DNA from: Sphaerolaimus hirsutus | Taxonomy: Eukaryota > Nematoda > Chromadorea > Monhysterida > Sphaerolaimidae | Direction: 5' to 3' | DNA: 64,000 nucleotides | Assembly: GCA_964036195.1 (NCBI GenBank) | Contig: OZ038458.1 | Span: 1,488,001 to 1,552,000 of the forward strand | Part shown: positions 25,001 to 37,000 of the stretch, piece by piece | Position numbering within the stretch: position 1 is the stretch's first letter | Layout: each line of letters starts with the position of its first letter | The notes under the pieces: generated by a model | What the model was told of the DNA's origin: nothing | Database searches by the model: none | The model's input: the letters and a program-made list of their open reading frames with translations, nothing else | Made by a program: the position numbers and the translations under genes

Positions 25001-28000
25001 ATTTTGCATAATATAATTAAATGAAGGTAATCTCAGAAAATCTCTCAAAAAGGAATCTCAATTAAATCTTGTTGTGGATGTATTTTCTTGATTTCGGTGA
25101 ATAACAATCGGGTAGGAATTTCAAGGAAACATTAAAATTCGTAAAGCCTTTATTCGAAGATTTATGGTACGCAGAGTCTACGTAATAAATATATCTATAT
25201 TTCACTTCTACTTGTTGCTGAATGTGCCTACACACACTAGTTGACGCGGCAGCAATTGATGTCAGTTGACGAGAGAATTTTCAATTGAGAGTGTCTCAAA
25301 ATGTAAATTGTCAGTGAACTCATTCGAATAAACGATTTAATAAAGATTATCAAAATAATCAAATAGTTGAGAGGTACATGGCGCTGCTCACACTAGTTTA
25401 CTGCTTGTAAACAAAAAATTGGGTAAACTTTGAATGGCATCCGAGTTTACTGGAATTAGGTGTACGTCAACAGTTATGCTACGATTACAGCTCAACGTAA
25501 AATTCCAGCGTAAAATTCCATCGCAAGATTGATTACATGAAAGTGGATGATGATACAGGTCTGCAATTTTTCATGGACAATATGTTTAACAATACCTTCA
25601 CTGTCACCAAGGGTCATCGTCCACGGTCACTTCTATTTGATTGTGAAAATTCAAAAATTTCGATTTTACGTTAAAATTTTACGCCAGCTGAAGAAAAGTC
25701 AATTCTACGCCAGGTGATTGCATGCAATGACATAGCGTAAAATTGCATTTTCTTCAGCTGGCGTAAAATTTCAACGTAAAATCGAAACTTTTGAATTTTC
25801 ACAATCAAATAGCATGACCGTGGACCCGAAAGTAATGAAATGAAGGTATTGATAAACATATTGTCCATGAAAAATTGCAGACCCGTATCATCATCCACTT
25901 TCATGTAATCAATTTTGGAATTTTACGTCGAGCTGTAATCATAGCATTACAGAAAACTCATTCCAGCTTATCTTTTAGATCACTAAATTTGTGTAATTTC
26001 ATTGGCAAGTGCGTGCAGCGACAGTTTCACCCACTTCCAATCAAAACCCACCAGTCAACTGGATCAATTGACGGCGCGTCAACTAGCGCCTGTATGCACC
26101 GTGTCCTTGTGCACCCGAGCGCCGCATGGCGCGCCTTCGGTTAGCCGCGGGGGCGGGGCATCGCAGCCGCGGCTCAGACGCGTCGCCTCCATGGGCGCGT
26201 CGATGAGCGACAGCCGCAGGTGCCGCGGCCGCACCCTGTAAAGTGTAAAGGCGAGTGTGGAATGTCACGTCAAATGACACTCAAATTTGTCAATCGTCAT
26301 GCAAAGTGTCAAAATTTCACAAAATCAAAAAGAAATCTTTCCTTTTTTTGGTTGACATTTGACATTTGACAATTTACGGGGTGCGGGACTGCGCCCAGGA
26401 CGCCCAAGGGCATGGACGCGGCAACGTGCCGCCTGCGCAGCGTGGACGACTGCGGCGGCGCCAAGGACAAGCCGCGCAGCCACGTCACTTTCGCAGTGCC
26501 GCATGTCAGGCGCAGGTAGATTGTGTGGTCGAGGGTGGCAAAGAAAGAATTTTGGCATTTTGTCAATTTTTTGGAGCTGTCGAATTTCGTAGCGCTCCAG
26601 AAAAAAACCCTGTTTATTTAGTGGTCTAGTTTTTCACATATAATTAGAATTCGTTTCAGGTTAAGAAGATTCGAAAAATCAATTTATTCCAAAAATTACT
26701 TATCTTTATAATATTCATGCATAAAAATTTTAAAACTTTTTCGGACACTTTGGCATCATTAGGTGCAGCTTTTAGTTCATCATTTTCTCGCATGCGAGTG
26801 ATTATATTCTGCTGTCCGCACGCTATGCCTTTTTCTGACGGTAGCGCTCCATCATGACGTCATCGTTAATAAAATCAAAATTCTTCAAAAAAAAGAAAAA
26901 ATGTTTCGGGAAAAAAACATTCATCGCTTGTAAGTTTTTCTCTTTGAAATATTTTTTTTGAAGTGCGTGCATAAGTATTGCTGCTCGCGGGTTATCGACA
27001 AAGACATAAGTAATTTTGGGCGCATACTTTGCGGTCCGCCGAGCATATCCGTTAATTGTCGCCAAGACGATGTCGTCATGGCAACCGATTAGCTAATGTG
27101 ACGGGCGCACGCCACGCGACACCTTCACCTGGGCACAATTCCTTCACTTGACATTAAGTGACAAATTACACATAAGAACAGACATTAAAAATGCTGCGTG
27201 AAGGGAAGGGTGACAAATAATGACAAATAGTGACAAGTGATGTGTCAATTGACTAGTAATAATAACACAGTTTCACATTATGATAGTTGCAACTCCCAGA
27301 ACCTGTAAAACGCTTTGCAAAATGTCAAATGTCATGCAAAGTGGCAAAACTGATGTAGAATTCTTTATAAATTGTTCATTTTTATTGGTCATTTGACATT
27401 TTACAGTGTCCCGGTGTGGCTTAAGTACTTCCACATTTACATTTACCAGTTCGAGAATTTTGAAACTTCATCTACATATCACTTGACATCCCAAGCCTTT
27501 ACTCAAGTGCTCACAGAAAATTTTGACCATTCCCCAAAACATGTCACTTGACACTTGCCATGACTGACCACTGGCACCAGTGCATGAGATTCCATTCCAT
27601 CACACTGCAACATGCATCCATACAACGTGCGTATGTGTGTGCTTCAATATGAACTCATAAACAAGTAAGCCGACAAGTTTGACCTAGATATTTGGCATAG
27701 CGGCAGTGACCTCGAGTTGAGAAATAAATTTAAAAAAAAGAAGTTTTTTTACCGCGCTGCGGGCAGTATTTTTCTTGGCTGATTCGGGCGACATGTCGTC
27801 CATCATAATGAACGATTCATTTGGATTCTATCAACTCGTGTTGCGCAAACACGCCTGCAGGTTCTGGTGCTTTAACATAAATTCTGAAGCAACCCCCCCC
27901 TGCCACTGGTACGCAGGTCCCGCACTCTGTATAAAATGTCAGGTAGAAAGTCGTGTAAAAAGCCATGTAAAATGTAATGTAGAAAGTCATGTAAATTACA

Positions 28001-31000
28001 TTCACAGCAAAAAATAGGTTCGTGAAGTGTGTGGAAGCGGGCTGGATGTGCGTGAAGCGTCCTCTGTGCAGACACTTCCACACACTTCACCACACATCAC
28101 AAAGTTTTTCGAGATTGTTCGTTAAGTGTCTTCCAGACGCTTCACCTATCATCACGGCAACCGAAGTTCATGAAGTGCACTTCACTAACTATTACAGCAT
28201 ACTTTGCATGGTTCGTGAAGTGCCGTGAAGTGCCAACCAGCGTTTCACAACGTCGGGAGTGTCGACATAAGACACTTCACGATGCTTCACGACGCATCAC
28301 ACACCCATTTTTTGCTGTGATTACATTTAGCAGATTTGCGTAACACTTTGCGGAGTGCGGGACCACCGCTGGCAGGGTTTTCTCACTGGGCTAGCTTGGG
28401 GTGTTAGGATTTACTGTGTACTGTTTCGGGAAGCCACACAAATTTTTTGTAACATTTGTGGTAAACTATCATGCAAAAGTAATTTTACCGAGCACTTTTC
28501 ATTCTATACGTCAATATAGATTTGCACCGATAAATGTTTCATAACACAGCAAAAAATGAATCCGTGAAGCGTGTGGAAGCGGGCTGGAGCGCGTGAAGCG
28601 GCGCGCTTCCACACGCTTCCACACACTTTCCTTGCGTATACATGTGTGTGGGAGCGCCATATAAGGAAGCGTGAAGTGGCTTCACGCAGATTTTCGTGAT
28701 GTGTGTGGAAGCGCTGGCGTGCTGCGTGAAGCGTCGGGAAGTGTCGGCGTGAAGACACTTCCCGACGCTTCACCGCGCATCCACACACCAATTTTTTGCT
28801 GTGTAACATTTTACAGGGTCTACGAGTCGTGCAGACATAACGACCCAGAGTCCCAACACTGACCTCACACTTTAACCATTATAAAAAAAAAATACTCCTT
28901 GCAGACTGCGCTACGTGCTGCACCAGTTGAACAGGGGAGAACTAGATGTGGAAGATTTAAAAAGGAACATCGAATATGCTGCGCTTGTGCTCGAGACTGC
29001 GTATACTGATGAGACCAGGTGGGTTAAGGGGAGGGGTGCTTGGGTACATAAGTTTTTTTTATTGGGACATAAGTTTTTTAGATGTTTAGGTGGATTGTTT
29101 TGAAGGTTCGGTTGCATTTGAATGTTTACTGTTAAGTGGTCAGTTTTTACACTGAGGGTAGGAAAAGCGCCGGCCAGGTAGAATTTTTTCATCGTCCGAC
29201 GGAGTTTCTCATTTAGGTTGCATTGATTGCTAAATTTCCGTGTGGATAAATAATTGGTTTAATTGCATTCCCGAAGTGATAATTTTTTTGCACATGTAAA
29301 AAAATAGTAGAATAATTAGCTTTGTTGGTGATTTTGAAGGGTAGGCTCTTTTTGACTTAAAGCGCCACTGCGCCAATCGTCATTGGCGCCACAACGGCAT
29401 GGCTAAGCTAAAAGCCAAAGGCCAGAGCTAACTCCAGAAAATTTCAGGAATATAACTTCTGGAAAACTCAATTCGAGGTAGGCAAAAAATTCACTCGCTT
29501 TGTGGCGCTTTTGTGTCACTGCACTCGTCGGACGTAACGTTTTTTTAAAGTAGTGTTTTTTGATAAACGTAATGCATTTACAAAATAAATTATGTTTTTG
29601 CGACTTTATTTTACAAGTTTTTATGCTGGGCTGCTTTTGGAGTAGTGATCTAAAAAGCGTCGGCATTTTGGCGCGAAGCTCCTATGGCGCCATAGCAAAA
29701 TGGCGCCATGGAGGTTTTACATCGCTATTTTAGACGGGAGTGCGCTACGATAAGATTTTTTCGCTATTGTTTTTGCATCTATTTACGTATACCATGGTGT
29801 TTTTGCTTTGGCGTTAGTGTCAAGCGCTTTTGTTTCTGGCGCCGTTAATATAACCAGGCGCAGGTAGATGGTCCCTGGTGCTTTTCTGCCCCAAGCGCGA
29901 GGGTAAAAAAGCGCCAGCGCTAGGGCGCTTTGACTTGAGTGCGCCCTACGTGCGCCTTACGCGACACCGAAAGCGTTCGCCGTTCAGGCGGCTGTGCGAC
30001 GAGGACGACGACCTGGCCGAGGCGACTGCGGAGGACGTGCCCGACGAGGTGCGCGAGTGGCTGGCGGCCACGTTCACCCGCCAGGCGGCCAACAAGCGGC
30101 CCACGCCCAAGTTCAAGTCCGTCGCCAACGCCATCCGCATGGGCGTCAAGTTCGACAGGATCTTCCGCAAGAGCACCACCGTGCTCGCGCCCATCCCGCC
30201 GGAGATTATGGGCGCGCTTACGGTCCGTTTTCGCTGTTTTGATGGGGACTTTTTTGGACGTTTTGGGGGTTGGGGTAGTGGGTACCTGAATACAATGGGG
30301 TTGGGAACCCCACCCGACACGAACCCGATACCTAAATAGTACCCACACAATCCGAATGAATTTTTATTTTGTTAAATTTTTATACCACAATCTCGTATAA
30401 AATATATTCGGACAAAAAAATTTTACAGGGGCAATGCAATGTCAAGTGGGATTGCCTAGTGCACACTAAAATTTCTGGCAAGGTGCCATTAAATATTATA
30501 TGTGTATTTATATCTTTCCACACCAAATGTAGTTTTCCATACGTTCTCCAAGAGAATTCCGCAAATGGACAAATATTAAAGAAAGTGATTGGTGATAATT
30601 GAAGTTATGAGTTAAGTTGCCTAAGTAACAAGCGGGTGATAAGTGACAAGTATTGTCATTTACACGTCCACTTGTGTGTCGTGTCTTAAAGGATCAGTTC
30701 ACCAATCACGTGCCTTTCGACATAAGATCTGACTTATCTTATCAAAACCTGTCTTTATTATCTATTTGTCAAGGCGTCGCATGCCGACTAGGTACTAGGT
30801 ACGTTACTCGGCGGACATGATACTCTGACTTTGCACTGATTTATGTCTCGTGTTGGAAGAGTGCCAATGATTATAAAATCATGCGATTTCCGTAAAAAGA
30901 TGAAAAAATTCATCGATGTGAATATCTCAATGAACAACATTATACCAACAATAAATTTTGTCATCTTTTTTGAAACTCGCACGCGTTAACCATCGTTGGC

Positions 31001-34000
31001 ACACTTCCAGCGGGAACCACGCGTGCAAGGTGTAAAGTAACCGGAGTATAGGTAGAAAGAAAGTTTCTAGAAAAGTGGGAGTCAGGTCAGAACTTACAAC
31101 ACGAGTTTCTTGTCTCTCATAAATTTACTGGTCACTGGAATCACCACTTATAACCTTCTGTGCCACTCTGCATTTTCACTTGCCATTTGTCCACTTGCAG
31201 GATTGCCACCAAATGTGTTCTCAACAACATTTCCAAGTGTTTCATTGCCTCCGGCCAAACCTAAAAAGTATAATACCGTATTTCCTCGAAATACCCCTCG
31301 AAATACCCCCCCTCAAAATGGCGACAATGAAATAATTACCCACCCCCTCGAAATACCCCTCCTCGAAATACCCCCCCGTTTAACCACCCCTCAAAATTCT
31401 CACTCTAAAACAATCACCCCCCGGGGGGTATTTCGAGGAAATACGGTCGGTACATGTGAAAGCCGGAACCAAAATTAAAATGCGACAAAAAAAACATTTT
31501 GCAGCGTTTCGGGGAATACGACTTCAGTCCGTTCGAACTAAACGAAGCTACAGATGGGCACGCTCTGAAATATTGCGGATTTCATCTGTTCAATTTGTTT
31601 GGATTTCTCGACCAGTACAGGGTGAGTGCACACTTTTATTTACATTGATATCTACCATAATAAATACCATACCATAACAAAATTCGGTAAACTCATAAAT
31701 CAACTTTGAATGGAATTTAAGTTAACTTGAATTGGGTGTCCGTCGACTGCAGTTGACGGAGAGTGAAAATAGCTCATTTCAGAATCCTCAAATGCGTTTA
31801 ACGCTGATTTTTAGGTTTACTATGTTTTTAAATTCATTAGTAAACTAGTGGGTGCAGCGAGAGTGTATATTATTTTACGCACAGGTAATATGAGTTTTTA
31901 TTTACAGTTTGGCTCATGTCAGAGATCGGTATGTTCTTTTTCAAAATTGTAAATAGTAGTAGATTGAACTTACTACAAAAGTTCAATCAACTACTACAAA
32001 ATGGAGTTACCTACATATTTATATTTTCCTCAGTTTGCCCACAATGGATGCATGTTTATTTGTTCAATAAATTTGTCTGGTGCCAATTCCTTGCCAATAC
32101 TTGAAGAAGATTAGAAACTGAAATGCGTTCACGGCTGATTCATGATTTCACTATATTTTTTGAAATTTCAATGGTAAATTACCGTATTTCCTCGAATTAC
32201 CGCCCGGGGGTTTATTTTTTCAGAGTGGACATTTTGAGGGGGGGGGGGGGGGTTAAACGAGGGGGGGTTATTATTTCGCCAGAATTTTTTTGAAATCCCA
32301 GTACTAAATCGTTGTTTGTAACGTACACAGACGTTGTAAAATGCAATGAAAACCACCATTTATAAGACTCTGTAGACTTATATAAATATATAGACTTTAT
32401 AAACCTGTTCTTACATAACACACTCATTGTTTTTAACGTGTGTTCTGCGTTTCCCGGAGCTTTCGTCATCTACCGTATTTCCTCGAAATACCCCCCGGGG
32501 GGTGATTGTTTCATAGTGGTCCCGGGGGGGGGGGGTTAAACGATGGGGGGGTATTATTTCGCCATAAATTTTTTCAAATCCTAGTACAAAATCGTCGTTT
32601 GTGATGTACACATGGGTAGAAAAATGCATCAATAACTGACATGTACAGACTCCTGTAGACTAATAGTAGTACGTAGATGGTATAAACACTGTTCTAACGT
32701 GATTCCGACATTGTTTTAACGTGTGTTCTGCACTACGCAGAACACAAACTGCAGTATTTGTCATGTACGTTCTCTTTACACTCAATCTGGGGGGGTATTT
32801 CGAGGGGTGATTGTTTCATAGTGGTCTCGAGAGGGGGGGGGGGTTAAACGAGAGGGGGGTATTTCGAGGGGGGGTATTTCGAGGAAATACGGTATGTTCT
32901 CTATAAACTGAAATTAGGGGGTAGTTCGAGGGGGGTTTATAAAATCATAGTGTCCATTTTGAGGGGGGTATTTCGAGGCGGGGGGGGGGAATTCGAGGAA
33001 ATAAGGTAGTGTGTGTGCAGCGACTGTATCGTATTTCTTCTTATAATACATAGAAGGGTTTACCTATATTTACCTCTAATGGCTATACACACTACTTTAC
33101 GACTGGTATACTAAAAATTTATGGAACTGTTAAATCTGATTTGAACGTAATTTTAATATTTATACAAATGCATTCAAAACCGATTTATGAATATACTAAA
33201 TCACTGAGTAGGACTACTAAACCTGAACGCATGGCAGGTACAATGGCAAGCACTGGACGCGTTCATGCTGGCGCTGGAGGCGGGCTACTCGAAGCACAAC
33301 AACCCCTACCACAACCTGGTGCCAGTCCCAGACCCTGTAAAACGCCCTGTAAAGTGTCAAATGTCATGCAAAGTGTCAAAAGTCATGGAAAATGCCCTGC
33401 AAAATGGCAACCGAGTTGCCATTTTGCAGGGCATTTTCCATGACTTTTGACACTTTGCATGACATTTGACACTTTACAGGGCGTTTTACAGGGTCTGGGA
33501 GTGCCCCCTGGTGCACGCGTGCGACGTGGCGCAAACCAGCGCCTGGATGCTCACGCAGACCGGCTTCGCGGTGCGTTTTTTTGGGGGGCTTTTGCGCTCA
33601 CTGAATTGAGAAGGAGCTGGGACAACACAGATTTGAAGATTTGTGCCAAATTCTGCAAGCAATGCATGTCCAATGGGCTTGCTCGCTGCCCATCGTAAAG
33701 CTCCCAAATGTTGAGAAAATGTGTAAGATTTTCCACCACTGCCCACAAAATATATTTATGGGAGCAGTAGCCTTTCCACAAACTGCATGTGTACAGGAAC
33801 CAAAAAAAACCCCAGGAATAAGTGCAGTAAACAAGTGGACTTCTTCCACAACAATTTTTTAAAAATTCCAACAATAATCCCTATCAACAAATCCCTGTGA
33901 GGTTTTCAGTTTGCGCAATTCATGTACTACTCAAGTTTTATAAAAAGTCCCCATAATGGTCTTACCGACTTTCTTTCAGGATATTTTCACAAAAAGTGTG

Positions 34001-37000
34001 GACTTGAAAAAAGGGACAAGTGACAGCGAACTAAAATTTAGAAAATGGACGGAAATGTGGACACCAATTCTAGACGCTCATCTTTCCATGCTCAATCTTC
34101 GAACTTTTGGACTTATCGACCTTTAAAAGTGGATAATTCGTTTGTGATCATTCAAAACAGCTCGACCCATTGCCCAGAACTCTCTGTCCGACCTGGAGTG
34201 CTACGCGGTGATCTTCGCGGCGCTGATCCACGACTTCGAGCACACTGGCCACACGAACAACTTCCACGTGCAGTCGGGGTAAGTCGCGCAACTCGGCTCG
34301 TGTGCATGGCAGAGTTGTTAAAATACCGGTATTTTTGGAAAGTGTAAGTGTAAGTGTAAATACACTTTCCAAATTTTGGGTATGGATACCAAAAGTGTAA
34401 GGTATTTTAAAAATACCTAGGAAAGTGTAAAAAAAGTGTAAGTGTAAAATTTTTTTTAGATAGCTCTTACTGTTGAGCATTAGAAAACACCGCTGTTCTC
34501 ACCTTTAGATCCCTTTATTTATCATTTTCATGCATTATTTCACATTTTACAGCCTTTTATGAAACATTTCAGACTGTAACAAATACTGTAGTGGTATGAA
34601 GTTCCCTAATAATGGCACTTTTTCAGTGTTGATATTTTATTGCTTAAGCAATGCGATACACACTGTTTAAATGCAAGAATGGACATGCAGCAAATGTCAA
34701 TGCAAAAGTTGACTCTGTGTCCTGCTGGTGAATTTCCATTGATCTTGTCCTTTTTACAAAAGTATGATGAAACTGTAGAATACCATGAGTACTGATCAAA
34801 GGTTGTAGATCAAATGCTAGTTTGTACATTTGCCATACTTTTTTACATTCAATGCATTTTTTGTACATGACCCTATTTTATGCTTTCTCAAAAGCATAAA
34901 ACAGCGCCATCTGAAAGAAAAAAATACACTTTCTGTACCCGGGTATTTTGCCCAGGAAAGTGTAAAAAAGCGTATGGGTATTTTATGAAAGTGTAAGTGT
35001 AAATATAAATACCCATTTACCCGGGTATTTCGGGTAATTGTAAATACACTTTCGCAACTCTGGTGCATGGTTAGCAGAATCTTAGGAAAAAATAAAAATA
35101 AAATGGAAAATTGAAGAAGAAAAAATAAAATAAAATTTTTATACAAATTTACTACAATTTTAGTAAAAATAATATTTCTAAAACCAACCCTGCTCATGTG
35201 CAACTTGCCTCCCACCTGCACTCCGCCCACTGCACGCCGTGCATTTCTCTGAAGGAAACACTCCAGCATTCAAAAAATCAAAATGATGGTTTGAACGTTT
35301 CAGAAAAAAACTTTCGTCTCTTGTACGTGACTCCGCCTTTTTCTTCTGATTTTCGCGTGCATAAGTACTGTGTTCGCACGTCATCGACTATAAGACATAA
35401 GTAATTTCGGACGCACACTTCCGCGGTCGGCCAAGTAAATCACTTAGCAGTTAGCAGTGGCAACTTTCTACCGCAGGTCAGAGTTTGCGCTGCTGTACAA
35501 CGACCGCTCGGTGCTCGAAAATCACCACGTTTCGTCCTGTTTTCGATTGGCTAGGGAACCCGATAAATTGCTTTTTCCCGCATTCACAAGGGAACAGTAC
35601 AGGTATCCTTTAAATTTTATTTTATTTTTTATTTTTGGGTATTGCATTGTCTTGGGTATTTTTGGGTATTTCATTCAGTATTTGTTTATGTATTGTTTTC
35701 ATGGGCCAAAGATACATAAGTTTACAGGTTGCATCGAGTGTGAAGACATGTCGTAAAGCTTATGTTAGCCAAGTGAAGTTGTGTTGCAAATATCTCTGTC
35801 GTTCAACGCATTTGAGTTTAAAATAATAAGTTATTTTTATCATCATCAATTTCAGTTGACAGCTCATTCCGGTAAACTCAAATGTTTTACGAAGATGATT
35901 AATGTGTTTTGAAAATTTATGTTGGAAACTAGTATGTGTAGAATCTTTTGTACACATTCTCTGATAGCCTTACACTCTCGTTGTCACTTGACAACTTGCA
36001 GAATTCATTGAAAATATGTACCTGAAATTTTACGGTGCCCGAACAATCGGCCCGCCCGACAAAATGCTTTGGGAAAATCAAGTCTATCAATTTCTAAATA
36101 CCCGCAGGGAATTCCGAAACATCGTTATCGATATCGTGCTGGCAACGGACATGTCGACCCATTTCGTACAAGTCAAAGCCATGAAGAATATGCTGACACT
36201 GCCCGAAGGGTGAGCTGAACGAGTATAAATCTAATAATTGTTAATTTAATTATTCTTTCTGACAGATTTACCGAGATTATAAAATACATATTATATTTTC
36301 TAAAAATCATCCATATTCGCAATGCTACGGGCCGAGCTCATTCAAATTCACTCCTACCTCGGGGGACTCAATTACATAATTGTTAAAACGTCTTTTCTCG
36401 ATAATTCCGTATACTCGAGTACTGCGTAAATACGTTTACATTCACTTTCAGTGCTTTTAGCAACACTGCTCAATCAGGGGTCTCCAAGATTTTGGCCCTC
36501 GCGGGGGCTGGATAGATAGCAAATCGCAAATCGGTTAAGAAGGCAGAAAGGGGAAAAAATCGCTAATAATCAGTTAAAAGTAGCCAAAAGTAGCTTTAAA
36601 ATGGCTCAAAATAGGTATAAAACCATGTATATAGCCGGAAAGCACGATTTTGAAGGTGAAAAACTATAAAAAGGTGTGAAAATTAGTGATTTTGAGCGAA
36701 AATTGAGGCAAAATTTCTCAAAAACCACTCAAGATAGATAGATAGCTGAGCGATTTGGGGGGGTCTTTTGGGGTAGTAGCCAAAAATTTTGCCTCGGGGT
36801 AGATAGATAGCAGAGCGGCCTCCGGGATAGATAGATAGCTGGCCGATTTGGGGGGGGGGCAGCCCCCCCCCAGCCCCCCCCCCTAGGAGACCCCTGTGCT
36901 CAATTGAAACCCCCCACCATAACCCTACCATAACCCGCCAGCATCGACAAGAACAAAGCCATGTGCCTGATAGTGCACGCGTGCGACATCTCGCACCCCA

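Noticed and set aside
34045-34177. Open sequence before PDE1 exon 11 as part of the exon
   Set aside because: Composition is intronic, and the acceptor TTGCCCAG at 34177 gives the correct phase and alignment.
36010-36107. Upstream extension of PDE1 exon 13 (frame from MYLKFYGARTIGPP) with an AG acceptor at about 36000
   Set aside because: Joining exon 12 to that acceptor breaks phase and meets a stop, and PDE1 proteins have no matching segment; the acceptor at 36107 restores the alignment.
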